From an uncultured Bacilli bacterium (GTDB taxonomy: Bacteria > Bacillota_I > Bacilli_A > RF39 > UBA660): 31,051 bases of DNA. A program made the translations under genes and the position numbers. Positions 6,849 through 16,210 of this stretch are shown here, one piece after another. Numbering within the stretch: the first letter of the stretch is position 1; every line of letters starts with the position of its first letter. The stretch spans positions 1 through 31,051 of the forward strand of contig CASDHD010000002.1 of assembly GCA_949280095.1 (NCBI GenBank), read 5' to 3'. A model generated the notes under the pieces. That model was given only the letters and a program-made list of their open reading frames with translations, did not search any database and was not told the DNA's origin.

Positions 6849-6885
6849 CAAAAAATTCCGTGTACAACGTAATACTTGGTACACT
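6849..6885 (-). terminator. First terminator-like hairpin after the YihY gene
   Basis: On the minus strand GTGTAC (6884-6879) pairs with GTACAC (6865-6860), and the stem can be extended by CAA/TTG with one bulge. GGAATTTTTTG follows. It lies just after the stop at 6897 and precedes the stronger terminator at 6763-6799. Confidence 0.45.
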
Positions 6886-6896
6886 AGTACTATTAT

Positions 6897-7745
6897 CTAC
6901 TGTTTTAAAATATTAATTGCACCTGTTTTTTCCAATTTTATGACTTCTTCTTTATAATTCAAAGCCATACCAATCACAAAAATATAAGCTAAAAAATACA
7001 CCCAAAGCATCAACATTACTATATTCGCAAGTCCTCCATAAAAGACTGCATAGTTAGCAAAATGATGAATGTAATAAGAATACAAAGCAGTCACTATAAT
7101 CCACATCACAGTTGTAAACACTGCTCCATAATTAACATAAAAACTCGATAATTTTCGATCGGGTGCCATAGTGTATAATATTTTAATAAAACAAAAAATA
7201 ATAAACCAAGTTAAAGGACCTTTTAAAATATTAATTGTAAACGTAACTGTCTTTGTAATATGTTCATTCATATTTACAAACGTTAAAGCATCAATAATGT
7301 TTTTACCAAAAACTGGAACAATTAAAATAAAAAGAAACAAAATAACAATAAGAATGGTCATGATAATAGCCTTTGTCCTTCTACGTAAAAAATTTGTATC
7401 TGGAATACCATAAATAGCATTCGATGTAACTATAATAGAGGCAGCACCATTACTTGCAATATAAAAACCCATTATTAATGTAAAAAAGAAACGAAAATCT
7501 ATATTAGAAATACCAACCATAGGAACAATAAGATCAGCAAGACCTTCTCCAAAAGCTTTGCCGATAAAGTCGCCAATAAAATCCATAGGTACATTTAAAA
7601 AAGAAGCTCCATACGTAATCAAAGTTACGATAGGAACAACAGACAAAACAAAGAAGAAGGCAAGTTGCCCTGGAAGCACTGCCATCTCTGGTCTACTAAT
7701 AACGCTTAATACTTTTTTTACAAAGTTCTTAAAACGTGTTATCAT
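6897..7745 (-). CDS. YihY/BrkB family integral membrane protein
   Basis: A 282-residue inner-membrane protein with about six hydrophobic helices. The family pattern is clear: an N-terminal cytoplasmic helix, then MAVLPGQLAFFFVLSVVPIV (residues about 21-40), YIASNGAASIIVTSNAIYGI, and a C-terminal pair YGGLANIVMLMLWVYFLAYIFVIG. The family was once called RNase BN, but that activity belongs to another gene; its true role is unclear. The ATG overlaps the TGA of the preceding GGDEF gene by four bases (ATGA), so translation is probably coupled. Two terminators follow. Confidence 0.9.
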   Translation of the reverse strand: MITRFKNFVKKVLSVISRPEMAVLPGQLAFFFVLSVVPIVTLITYGASFLNVPMDFIGDFIGKAFGEGLADLIVPMVGISNIDFRFFFTLIMGFYIASNGAASIIVTSNAIYGIPDTNFLRRRTKAIIMTILIVILFLFILIVPVFGKNIIDALTFVNMNEHITKTVTFTINILKGPLTWFIIFCFIKILYTMAPDRKLSSFYVNYGAVFTTVMWIIVTALYSYYIHHFANYAVFYGGLANIVMLMLWVYFLAYIFVIGMALNYKEEVIKLEKTGAINILKQ

Positions 7746-9775
7746 GCATTTTCCTCTTTTTTACTCTCTTTTTGTTTTTTTACATCTTCAACAGCTTCAT
7801 TAATAGCATCTTCAACAGATTTAATAGCATCTTCAATCATACTATACCCAATCGCAGCTCCTTGTTCATAAGGTAATTTCTTAAATTCTTTATTTAGTTT
7901 ATGAATGTAACTTACCATTTGTTTTTGAGAATACCCCACCATATAAATCATAAACTCGTTACCATCTGTACGCACAATATCACTATTATCAAGTTGTGAT
8001 TTTACAAGAATATTCGCTGCTGCTTTAATTTGTTCATCACCTTTTTCATAACCCATTGTATCATTTATGTATTGAAGATTATTCAAATCAATGACAACAA
8101 CAGATTGTGGATAAACTGTATTTTGACTCCATCCTTCTAAATTTTCACTCAAATAATTACGATTTTTTAAAGAAGTTAATTGGTCAATATATTTTAACTT
8201 ATCTTCCTTTTTTATACGTTTTGACAACTTAATCTTTTTTGTTAACTTGTAAGCATATAGGAATACTAATACCAGAACAATTAATATATACATGAAGTAT
8301 TTTGCAATAGCACCAGTTACTCTTCCTGTTCTAAAGGTTAATTCATAATTATAAATACCTTTGTTTTCTGTTTTTGCTGGATCTTTAATATTAATGAACT
8401 TTGCAAACAATTTTGCAAATGTTTCATTTGTATTAGTTTTAAAATTATATATGGTATCTGTAACACCTGATAAACGTACACTATACTCGTTAAATATACC
8501 AAAACGATTTGCATAATAAACATTGTTATCAACAGCCACAACCTCTTGATTTTTAATTAATTTTTTTAATTCTTTTTCAGTACTATAAGTTTTTAAGTCT
8601 ATCATTGCATATGATTTTAAATAATCATATAAAGAAGAACTTTCTTCTACATAAACAGTAACATTGTTCAGAGATTTTAAAGATTTAACTACGATATCAT
8701 CTTCTTTATCTGCTATTATACTATAATTGATATTAATGTTAGATGGGACATTGTTAAAATTAGTATTAGCAATATTATAGAAACCAAAATAGATATCCAC
8801 ATTGCCACGAGAAATAGCATCTGTAAATTTCTTAACTGTTTTATATTTTGTAAACTTAATTTCTGTACTACTAAAGTCTATAAATTCTTTTAAATATTGA
8901 GCAATAATTCCACCATAATTACCACCTGATAAAATTTCATAAGGACTATTCTCTACAAAACCGTAATCATAAGAAATACTTTGCATAGCATCAATTTCCG
9001 TTAAAGAAATATTTAAAGATTCTGTAAATAGTTTAAATAAATGTTCTTTATAAGAATCTGGAAAACTTTTTTCTTCCCATTTTAAAAAATACTTTTGCAT
9101 AATAGAACCCAAAGTTGGATTTTTACTCATATCCACTTTATAATAATATGGGATATCACTGAAATGATACGCAATATTATAATCATTTTTTAGTAAAGTA
9201 TCCATTGATAAACAAAGAGGCATAATCATATAATTAATTTCAGTTTGTTCTTCAAAGGCTTTAAGTAGTTCCTCTTCTGTATTGTATGTTTTAATCGTTA
9301 GACTTCCATCGTCTAAAAAACTACTTACATAAGATAAATTACTTGATAAAATACCTATTTTTTGATTTTTCAAATGAGAAATATCACTAAAATATTCTTT
9401 TTTCTTGTTCACAAGAACATAATGACCTTCATAAAAAACAAATTCATTTTCATTATAAGTATTCCCAATAGTAAAGGCTACATTAGAAGCAGATTCACCA
9501 ATATTATAAGTAACAGGGTTTGTTTTAATATTATATTCACTAAAGAAATCTTCTAAGAAGTCATAAAAAACTCCACTTCCATTATCTCCGAAAATACTTA
9601 CATTGTTTAACACATTAATATTTTGAACAGTAGCAGAATTATCTGCCAAAAATCTTTTCTCTGTAGCATTTAGCTTACTTTTGTCTGTAAAATAGAAATA
9701 TAAAACTATAATCAAAGCAATTACAAGTACAGCAAGAATACCACCTATAATAAAAAATTTCTTTTTACTTTTCAT
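7742..9775 (-). CDS. Membrane protein with two SBP-like sensor modules and a degenerate GGDEF domain
   Basis: A 677-residue protein. A membrane helix at about 7-28 is followed by an extracytoplasmic region of about 460 residues made of two similar modules; compare LTIKTYNTEEELLKAF in the first with IDLKTYSTEKELKKLI in the second. They resemble tandem solute-binding domains used as ligand sensors. A second membrane helix lies near 495-515 (YFMYILIVLVLVFLYAYKL), then a short GGDEF domain: DQLTSLKNRNYL, VVVIDLNNLQYINDTMGY and RTDGNEF at about 602-608. The motif is DGNEF where active diguanylate cyclases have GG(D/E)EF, so synthesis of cyclic-di-GMP is doubtful and a receptor or structural role is possible. 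The C-terminus is charged. Confidence 0.85.
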   Translation of the reverse strand: MKSKKKFFIIGGILAVLVIALIIVLYFYFTDKSKLNATEKRFLADNSATVQNINVLNNVSIFGDNGSGVFYDFLEDFFSEYNIKTNPVTYNIGESASNVAFTIGNTYNENEFVFYEGHYVLVNKKKEYFSDISHLKNQKIGILSSNLSYVSSFLDDGSLTIKTYNTEEELLKAFEEQTEINYMIMPLCLSMDTLLKNDYNIAYHFSDIPYYYKVDMSKNPTLGSIMQKYFLKWEEKSFPDSYKEHLFKLFTESLNISLTEIDAMQSISYDYGFVENSPYEILSGGNYGGIIAQYLKEFIDFSSTEIKFTKYKTVKKFTDAISRGNVDIYFGFYNIANTNFNNVPSNININYSIIADKEDDIVVKSLKSLNNVTVYVEESSSLYDYLKSYAMIDLKTYSTEKELKKLIKNQEVVAVDNNVYYANRFGIFNEYSVRLSGVTDTIYNFKTNTNETFAKLFAKFINIKDPAKTENKGIYNYELTFRTGRVTGAIAKYFMYILIVLVLVFLYAYKLTKKIKLSKRIKKEDKLKYIDQLTSLKNRNYLSENLEGWSQNTVYPQSVVVIDLNNLQYINDTMGYEKGDEQIKAAANILVKSQLDNSDIVRTDGNEFMIYMVGYSQKQMVSYIHKLNKEFKKLPYEQGAAIGYSMIEDAIKSVEDAINEAVEDVKKQKESKKEENA

Positions 9776-9788
9776 AAATCACTACCTA

Positions 9789-10280
9789 CTATTCTTCATC
9801 TTTTGCTACTTCAGTGTTGTTATTCCATACAAGTCCACTACCATTTACATTTCTAGCACCCATAATAAGGAATCCTTCACTGTTTTCTGTAGCATTTCTT
9901 TTTAATGTATAATTAAAATCATAAAAATCCAAATAATTTTGTTCAAAAGCCATTAAAGAGGCAAGAGCTTTACTTTGGGCTTCTTCTAATGTTACATCAT
10001 CTTTAAAATTTAATGTAATATAAATTATTTTTCCCTTTGTTTTAATAGTAGCATCATCAATAAGTGCATCATCTTTCATAGAAGCAATAAAATTATTTTT
10101 CAATTCATCCGTTACTTCTACTTCATTGATTCCATCTAAACGATTTCCATAACTAGAACTACTTGCACCAAAGAAGTATTTTAAAACAACAGCTAAAATA
10201 ATAAATAAACAAATCAGTACTGTCATAAAGAGCACAAATAACACACGATTTTCTACCCACATTTTTTTGATTTTTTTCAT
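9789..10280 (-). CDS. Unknown single-pass membrane protein upstream of the GGDEF gene
   Basis: A 163-residue protein with a basic N-terminus, one membrane helix at about 13-35 (VLFVLFMTVLICLFIILAVV), and an outside domain of about 125 residues that is polar and probably alpha/beta (TIKTKGKIIYITLNFKDDVT; ALASLMAFEQNYLDFYDFNY). The gene ends 13 bases before the GGDEF gene, so the three genes 10280-6897 look like one operon of membrane proteins. Family not recognised. Confidence 0.75.
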   Translation of the reverse strand: MKKIKKMWVENRVLFVLFMTVLICLFIILAVVLKYFFGASSSSYGNRLDGINEVEVTDELKNNFIASMKDDALIDDATIKTKGKIIYITLNFKDDVTLEEAQSKALASLMAFEQNYLDFYDFNYTLKRNATENSEGFLIMGARNVNGSGLVWNNNTEVAKDEE

Positions 10281-10309
10281 ATTCCACCTCTTCTTTTTAA
10301 GGTATTATC

Positions 10310-10325
10310 ATTATACTACATTATA
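10310..10325 (-). promoter_or_regulatory. Possible promoter of the membrane/GGDEF operon (two -10 boxes)
   Basis: On the minus strand two perfect TATAAT boxes occur at 10325-10320 and 10315-10310, four bases apart. No convincing -35 is seen at the right distance from either. They lie in the 81-base gap after ligA and before the 163-residue gene. Confidence 0.4.
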
Positions 10326-10361
10326 TACGCTTTTGCTAGTTTTTTGAGTCTAAAAAGATTG

Positions 10362-12365
10362 CTATAAAGTATCCACAATACTTTTTATTTTTTCTTCATC
10401 CCAAATTTCAATATTTAACTCTCTGGCTTTTTCAAATTTACTGCCAGGATTTTCTCCAACAATCACTACATCCGTTTTCTTACTCACCGAAGAGGAAGTA
10501 GCACCACCATAGGAAGTAAGGAGTTCACTCAAGGCATCTCGATCTGTAAAGGACAAAGTTCCTGTTAAAACAAAACGCTTCCCACTAATAAGATCGTGAT
10601 GACGTTCATTCTCACCAAGATAGTTCATATTAACTCCAAGTTCTTTTAACTTTTTAAGAAGAGCCAAATGCTCAGGTTCGTGAAAGAAATTATATAAATT
10701 TTCTGCAAGAGTTGGACCAATATCTTTAATATTCTTGAAATCATCATAACTTGCATTCATCAAGTTATCCACATTCTTAAATATTTTAACAAGCAGAAGA
10801 GCCGTTTTATCTCCTATTCCACTAATTCCTAATCCAAATAGCAGTCTTTCTAAACTATTACTTTTACTATCTTCAATCGCTGCAAGTAAGTTATCCACAC
10901 TCTTGTTTCCATAACCTTCAAGTTCAATCAAATCTTTTTTATGTGCCTTTAAATGATAAATGTCAGGTATTTGTGTAACAAATCCTAAGTTAAAGAAATC
11001 TTCCATTATTTCAATTCCAAGACCATCAATGTTCATAGCTTTACGACTACAAAAATGAATTAAAGCTTCACTCTTTCTAGCAGGACATGATGGATTCATA
11101 CAATAATGATCTACTTGATCTTTTTTATGTTCTAAAACACTTCCACAAATTGGGCAATTTGTAATCATTTCAAAGTCTTTTTCAGTACCATTACGTCTTT
11201 CTAATTTTGCTTCTACAACCTCAGGAATGACATCACCCGCTTTTCGAATAGAAACTACATCTCCTATTTTCAAATCTTTCATAAGAACATAGTCTTCATT
11301 ATGTAATGTTGCACGTTTTACGGTTGAACCCATTACAATAACAGGGTCTAAAACAGCATTAGGCGTAATTCGTCCAGTTCTTCCTACCGTGAACACAATA
11401 TCTCGTAAAGTAGTCAAAACCTCTTCAGCTGGGAATTTATAGGCAATCGCCCACTTTGGATATTTTGAGGTAAAACCTAGTTTACTTTGACTGCTCAAAG
11501 AATTAACCTTGATAACAATACCATCAATTTCATAGGGTAAAGTTGCACGCTTTTCTGTTGTTTCTTTAATATAAGCTTCCATTTCCTTAATTCCCGAAAC
11601 AACTCGATTTGCTTTCGTATTAACTTTAAATCCCAATTCACTCATAAATTGTAGAGCTTCTTCGTGTGTATTAATTCCATAGTCTTCTGGATTCGGTAGA
11701 TGATATATCCAAGTATCTAGTTTCCTTTCTGCCGCTATTTTTGAATCCAATTGTCTTATTGATCCCGCCGCTGCATTTCTTACATTTTGTAATAGAGGAA
11801 GATTATCCATCTTTCTTTTTTCATTTAACTCTGCAAGAACTTTTTTAGGCATATAAATTTCTCCGCGAACCTCGATATCAATTGGCTTATTAATTGTAAG
11901 AGGCACAGATTTAATTGTTTTTACATTATGTGTAATATCTTCTCCTGTTATTCCATCACCACGAGTAGCAGCAAAAATAAGATGACCCTTTTCATAGTGA
12001 AGAGATACTGAAAGACCATCAATCTTATATTCACAAACATAAACAGGCTTTACATCTTCTTTTATAATTCGCGTATTAAAATCTTCAATCTCTGTCATAT
12101 CAAAAACATCAGGTAATGAAAGCATAGGAATTTTATGACGCACTTTTTTAAAACGATCAATAACTTGACCTCCAACTTTTTTCGTTGGAGAAGTAGCACT
12201 ATCATACTCTGGAAATTCATTTTCTAAATTTTCTAATTCCCTTAAGTATTTATCAAATTCCTGATCAGTAATCGTTGGATTATCCATCACATAATAGTCA
12301 TAGTTAGCTTTATTTAAAATATCTCTTAATTCTTCAATTCGTTTTTTGGCTTCATTCGTTTCCAC
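10362..12365 (-). CDS. ligA: NAD-dependent DNA ligase LigA
   Basis: This enzyme seals nicks in replication and repair. Domains in order: N-terminal Ia domain with the Tyr-rich NYDYYVMDNPTITDQEFDKY; the adenylation domain with the active-site KIDG motif (CEYKIDGLSVSL); the OB fold (VGRTGRITPNAVLDPV); a four-Cys zinc finger (CPICG, then CMNPSC); HhH repeats (LLFGLGISGIGDKTALLL); and a C-terminal BRCT domain (SGKRFVLTGTLSFTDRDALSE). The start is GTG at 12365, six bases after GGGAGG, giving 667 residues; the ATG at 12407 lacks a site and adds an untypical leader. The gene overlaps the nucleotidyltransferase end by 14 bases. Confidence 0.95.
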   Translation of the reverse strand: METNEAKKRIEELRDILNKANYDYYVMDNPTITDQEFDKYLRELENLENEFPEYDSATSPTKKVGGQVIDRFKKVRHKIPMLSLPDVFDMTEIEDFNTRIIKEDVKPVYVCEYKIDGLSVSLHYEKGHLIFAATRGDGITGEDITHNVKTIKSVPLTINKPIDIEVRGEIYMPKKVLAELNEKRKMDNLPLLQNVRNAAAGSIRQLDSKIAAERKLDTWIYHLPNPEDYGINTHEEALQFMSELGFKVNTKANRVVSGIKEMEAYIKETTEKRATLPYEIDGIVIKVNSLSSQSKLGFTSKYPKWAIAYKFPAEEVLTTLRDIVFTVGRTGRITPNAVLDPVIVMGSTVKRATLHNEDYVLMKDLKIGDVVSIRKAGDVIPEVVEAKLERRNGTEKDFEMITNCPICGSVLEHKKDQVDHYCMNPSCPARKSEALIHFCSRKAMNIDGLGIEIMEDFFNLGFVTQIPDIYHLKAHKKDLIELEGYGNKSVDNLLAAIEDSKSNSLERLLFGLGISGIGDKTALLLVKIFKNVDNLMNASYDDFKNIKDIGPTLAENLYNFFHEPEHLALLKKLKELGVNMNYLGENERHHDLISGKRFVLTGTLSFTDRDALSELLTSYGGATSSSVSKKTDVVIVGENPGSKFEKARELNIEIWDEEKIKSIVDTL

Positions 12366-13272
12366 TAAAATCCTCCCATAAATGTTGTTTATACAACTTT
12401 TCTTCATCTTTTAAAACTTGAATATTTGTTTTCACTACATGCAAGTCTTCTTTATAGGTCATTCCTAACCAAATACTTTTACTCGGTTGATTTAAAATTG
12501 TAATTTGACCATTGGCAATATATTCATTTAAGCACTCAGGAAGCAAAACCTCGTTTTCAAGGATTTGGCTTTCATCTTGTTTAAAATAGTTTTCCCAATA
12601 TTCTTCTAATATTTCATAAATATCTTTTTGAAAAGCAAAAAAGTTCATAGAAACAGGATGGTTTTCTTCCATTTCAAAAGGTTTTTTTCCGTTTAAAGGA
12701 GTAGCAACAATCTTTCCAGCTTCTTCATCAATACTGCACTCTATCATCAACTTTATTTGATCACCATCTAAAGTTAACACACCTCGTTTTACAGCTCCTT
12801 TTAAACTTTTTGTTGTTCCAAATGCATAAGAAATATTCGCATAGGTATATGAATTTTGGTTTTCACGTAAAAATTTTGCTGCTGCTAAAAAAGATTTTGG
12901 ACCATAAAAATCATCGGCATTAATTAAAACAAAAGAACCATCGACATATGCTTTAGAAGCTAAAATGGCTTGCACAGTTCCCCAAGGCTTTGATCTCTTA
13001 CTAATATCTAAAGATAAAGGAATATCTTCTATTTTCTGGAATGCATAACAAACTTCTATTTTGTCCGAAATTCTTTTTCCTATCGTATTTTGAAATACCT
13101 CTAGGTATTCTTCTTTAATAACAAAAACTATTTTTTTAAAACCAGCACATATAGCATCATGAATAGAATAATCCATAATAAAATTGCCATCTTCATCTAC
13201 AGGTGTAATTTGTTTTAGACTTCCAAAACGACTGCTCATACCTGCAGCCATAACGACTAATGTTAAATCCAT
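12352..13272 (-). CDS. Sugar-phosphate/choline-phosphate type nucleotidyltransferase
   Basis: A 306-residue GT-A fold nucleotidyltransferase. The nucleotide-binding signature MAAGMSSRFGSLKQI is at residues 8-22, and the metal-binding Asp region is FVLINADDFYG near 117-127. Such enzymes join NTP with sugar-1-phosphate or phosphocholine; the C-terminal part does not reveal the substrate. It lies in the pcrA-unknown-this-ligA cluster and overlaps ligA by 14 bases, with the ligA ribosome binding site inside its last codons. No partner kinase or glycosyltransferase is in the window, so the pathway stays open. Confidence 0.8.
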   Translation of the reverse strand: MDLTLVVMAAGMSSRFGSLKQITPVDEDGNFIMDYSIHDAICAGFKKIVFVIKEEYLEVFQNTIGKRISDKIEVCYAFQKIEDIPLSLDISKRSKPWGTVQAILASKAYVDGSFVLINADDFYGPKSFLAAAKFLRENQNSYTYANISYAFGTTKSLKGAVKRGVLTLDGDQIKLMIECSIDEEAGKIVATPLNGKKPFEMEENHPVSMNFFAFQKDIYEILEEYWENYFKQDESQILENEVLLPECLNEYIANGQITILNQPSKSIWLGMTYKEDLHVVKTNIQVLKDEEKLYKQHLWEDFSGNE

Positions 13273-13292
13273 TTTAATGCATCCTTTCTATA

Positions 13293-13748
13293 CTATTTTT
13301 TAATCCGTTGCATCTTTCGCTTATAAGTTTCAAAATCAGCAATAGGGGTCGTTTTTTCTAAAGATATATATACTTGTTTTTTTCTCTTCAAACGTAAGTT
13401 CATTTTAGCTAATGCTTGGTAAACTGTTGATCCGTTTGTAATAACGATACATTCATCTTGCCATGGTTCTTTATAACCACCTATTCTTATTTTAATAATG
13501 AGTTTGACTTGAAAACATTTTTTAAAAGAAATTTCTAATATTTTTCCTTTCATTTCTTCTCTTATAAAAGGAAAATGTTCTAACAAATCAAAACCAAAGT
13601 CACATTCTTCTATCCAATTTGTTCTATCATCTTCTTTTTGAAACCATGCGCCTTTACTTCCTACAGACAACAAATTCAATACCATTCCATTTGTCGCAGC
13701 AAATGCAATTTCTTCATCAATCAACTTATATGTATTTAAATAATCCAC
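13293..13748 (-). CDS. Unknown protein between pcrA and the nucleotidyltransferase
   Basis: A 151-residue protein starting with GTG (AAGGAAGG about 8 bases upstream). It begins MDYLNTYKLIDEEIAFAATN, has mixed alpha/beta character, and ends in a very basic stretch (ETYKRKMQRIKK). No membrane segment or signal. It lies 12 bases after pcrA and 20 before the nucleotidyltransferase, so it belongs to the same operon. Family not recognised. Confidence 0.72.
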   Translation of the reverse strand: MDYLNTYKLIDEEIAFAATNGMVLNLLSVGSKGAWFQKEDDRTNWIEECDFGFDLLEHFPFIREEMKGKILEISFKKCFQVKLIIKIRIGGYKEPWQDECIVITNGSTVYQALAKMNLRLKRKKQVYISLEKTTPIADFETYKRKMQRIKK

Positions 13749-13760
13749 TTCTAACCTTCC

Positions 13761-15845
13761 TTACATTTTTCTTAAACTCTTATGATTTTTCATCAACTTC
13801 TTAACCCCAATTTTATTATTAAATGCAACCGTTACGAGCATTTTATCCACACCTACAACTACACCTCTTCCGTAAGTTTCGTGAAGAACGACATCCCCCG
13901 AAACATAGGATACCTCTTCATCATTATACATTTTGGCTTTGTTAAAAATAGGTTCTTCTTTAACACTACTATTTGTTGTTTCTAACAAATCGGCATCTAT
14001 TTCTTCAATAAAACGACTAGGTGGATTAATACTCTCTTTTCCATAAAGCATTCTTCGCTTTGCATTAGTAAGATACAATAAATCCCTAGCTCTAGTAATT
14101 CCTACATACATAAGCCTTCGCTCTTCTTCCAAGCCATCTCTTTCCATTAAAGAATTTGCATGCGGAAAAATTCCTTCTTCCATACCAATTAAAAACACAA
14201 CGTCAAATTCAAGCCCTTTGGCACTATGAATAGTCATTAAAGTAACAGCATCTTCATATTCTTTATGTTCTGTCATGTCAGCAATTAAACTAATTTCTTC
14301 TAAGAAATCACCTAAATTCACACTACCTGTTCTTTCTTCAAAAGAAGCAGTAATACTCTTAAACTCCATTAAGTTTTCTAAACGTAATTCACTTTCTAGA
14401 GAAGCATCTTCTTCTAACTCTCTCTTCATTCCAGTTTTCTCTAAAATATCATCAATAAGTTCAGTCAAAGATAAAGACTCACTATCTTTTGTAAGTTCTA
14501 AAATTAAATTTTTAAAATCTAATTCCTTTCCTTTTGAAATTGCATCAAACATAGAAAGGCCTTGATTATTTGCATCTAATTCAATTGCCATAATCGTAGA
14601 AGGGCCAATTTTCCTTTTTGGCACATTAATAACTCTTCTTAAACTAATTTCATCATGATGATTTAAAATAAGTCGTAGATAACTAATCATATCTTTAATC
14701 TCTTTACGTTGATAGAAATAATAGCTACCTATTACCTTATAAGGTAAATTATTTTTGATAAAAACTTCTTCTGCTACACGTGCTTGCCCATTTGTACGAT
14801 AAAATACTGCAATATCACTCGCTTTACGTCCTTCATCTAATAGTTTTTTTATTTCTTCAATACACAAAGTAATTTCATGTTTTTCATCATAGCTTCTTAA
14901 ATATTTTACTTTGGCACCTATTCCAAGATTACTATAAAGTTCCTTATCTTTTCGCTCTTTATTATTTTTTATAACCGAATTTGCTGCATCTAAAATCATT
15001 TTTGTACTACGATAATTTTGTTCTAACGCAATCACATTCGTATTAAGATAATCATGTTCAAAATTTAAAATGTTTTTATAATTAGCACCTCTGAACATGT
15101 AAATTGATTGATCTGGGTCGCCAACAACAAAAATGTTTTTATATTTTTCGCTCAGCAATTTTGATAATTTATACTGTACCTCATTCGTATCTTGGTATTC
15201 GTCAATTAAAAGATACTTAAATTTTTCTTGATAATGTGCGAGTACTTCTTTATCTTTCGTAAACAATTTAACTGGTAATAATAGCAAATCATCAAAATCA
15301 ACAGAATTGTTTTTTCTTAAAACTTGTATATATTCTTTATAGACTGTATAAGCAATTTGTTCAGGTTCTGTATTAAAAAATTGTTCAATCTCAACGTCTG
15401 TTAACATTTCATTTTTAATAAAACTAATACGATTGCGAATATAAGAAGGTGCACATTCTTCCTTACTTATTCCTTTATCCTTCATAATTTTCTTAATCAA
15501 GCTTAAAACATCATCACTATCTAAAATCGTAAAATTTCGTTCTAAACCTAAATTCATATAGTTTTCTCTTAAAATTCGCACTCCAAAAGAATGGAATGTT
15601 CCAACAAATGTATCGTTACCTGGAACCAAAAGTTCTAATCTTTCTCTCATTTCCTTGGCAGCTTTATTCGTAAACGTAATAGCAAGAATATTCCATGAAG
15701 GAACACCCTCTTCTATTAAATGTGCAATACGAGTTGTAAGAACTCGCGTTTTTCCTGACCCAGCTCCTGCAATAACTAAACATGGACCATCTTTATGTAA
15801 TACCGCATTCCTTTGTTGTTCATTTAATTTTTCTAAATAGTCCAT
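13761..15845 (-). CDS. pcrA: ATP-dependent DNA helicase PcrA (UvrD/Rep family)
   Basis: A 694-residue superfamily 1A 3'-5' helicase needed for rolling-circle replication, repair and removal of RecA. Motif I (AGAGSGKT) is at residues 26-33, the DEYQDTNEVQ Walker B region near 225, VVGDPDQSIYMFRGA, QNYRST, LMTIHSAKGLEFDVVFLIGMEEG and the late VGITRAR motif all follow in order. The C-terminal Tudor-like tail of PcrA (VLHETYGRGVVVGVDKMLVTV) is present. The start is ATG at 15845, downstream of the promoter at 15871-15880. pcrA and ligA in one cluster is typical of Bacilli. Confidence 0.96.
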   Translation of the reverse strand: MDYLEKLNEQQRNAVLHKDGPCLVIAGAGSGKTRVLTTRIAHLIEEGVPSWNILAITFTNKAAKEMRERLELLVPGNDTFVGTFHSFGVRILRENYMNLGLERNFTILDSDDVLSLIKKIMKDKGISKEECAPSYIRNRISFIKNEMLTDVEIEQFFNTEPEQIAYTVYKEYIQVLRKNNSVDFDDLLLLPVKLFTKDKEVLAHYQEKFKYLLIDEYQDTNEVQYKLSKLLSEKYKNIFVVGDPDQSIYMFRGANYKNILNFEHDYLNTNVIALEQNYRSTKMILDAANSVIKNNKERKDKELYSNLGIGAKVKYLRSYDEKHEITLCIEEIKKLLDEGRKASDIAVFYRTNGQARVAEEVFIKNNLPYKVIGSYYFYQRKEIKDMISYLRLILNHHDEISLRRVINVPKRKIGPSTIMAIELDANNQGLSMFDAISKGKELDFKNLILELTKDSESLSLTELIDDILEKTGMKRELEEDASLESELRLENLMEFKSITASFEERTGSVNLGDFLEEISLIADMTEHKEYEDAVTLMTIHSAKGLEFDVVFLIGMEEGIFPHANSLMERDGLEEERRLMYVGITRARDLLYLTNAKRRMLYGKESINPPSRFIEEIDADLLETTNSSVKEEPIFNKAKMYNDEEVSYVSGDVVLHETYGRGVVVGVDKMLVTVAFNNKIGVKKLMKNHKSLRKM

Positions 15846-15870
15846 TTAAATCCACCCTATCTCTTTATCA

Positions 15871-15880
15871 ATTATAACAA
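15871..15880 (-). promoter_or_regulatory. Extended -10 promoter of the pcrA-ligA operon
   Basis: On the minus strand TGTTATAAT holds TATAAT at 15876-15871 with the TGn extension. No good -35 is seen, since the terminator of the upstream gene lies directly before it. The leader would be about 20 bases with GGGTGG as ribosome binding site. Confidence 0.6.
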
Positions 15881-15884
15881 AGAA

Positions 15885-15914
15885 CCAATAAAAAAAGAAG
15901 TCCAAAAGACTTCT
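15885..15914 (-). terminator. Terminator of the three-gene cluster 18155-15923
   Basis: On the minus strand AGAAGTC, loop TTTTG, GACTTCT forms a perfect seven-pair stem, followed by TTTTTTATT. It lies nine bases after the stop of the 95-residue gene. Confidence 0.85.
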
Positions 15915-15922
15915 AATATCTA

Positions 15923-16210
15923 CTATAAAAATTCTACAATGAGAGCATTACTATTGATTTTTTCTATTAAATCTTCTCGTTCATAGTTATTAAAAATATT
16001 CATAAAATTACTATTATCCATTAAAAACATATCATAAAATTTAATAAATACTTCTTTATAATTCTGAACTCCTAAATTTTTAAGGAAATCTATATTTTGA
16101 GAAACCAATTTATAAGAATTTATAATTTGTTCAAATAATAAAGATGGAACATTAGACTCAAAAACTTTTATTTCTTCTTCATCAAACCCATAATTCAATA
16201 AAAAGTTCAT
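15923..16210 (-). CDS. Small helical-repeat protein, third gene of cluster
   Basis: A 95-residue, all-helical protein (MNFLLNYGFDEEEIKVFESN; NIDFLKNLGVQNYKEVFIKF; YEREDLIEKINSN). The pattern of short helices with NIDFLKNLGV resembles NISFVKETNIG near the C-terminus of the first gene of this cluster, so the two may share a repeat fold. Its ATG overlaps the stop of the 269-residue gene (TAATG), which indicates translational coupling. A terminator follows. Function unknown. Confidence 0.72.
   Translation of the reverse strand: MNFLLNYGFDEEEIKVFESNVPSLLFEQIINSYKLVSQNIDFLKNLGVQNYKEVFIKFYDMFLMDNSNFMNIFNNYEREDLIEKINSNALIVEFL

Noticed and set aside
6799..6879. Inverted repeat AAGTATTAC / GTAATACTT 60 bases apart after the YihY gene
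   Set aside because: The arms are short and AT-rich for the base composition, and each lies within or next to a separate terminator-like hairpin; chance is likely.
13293..13748. Assigning a repair function to the 151-residue gene from its pcrA-ligA neighbours
   Set aside because: No motif supports it; operon position alone is not enough.
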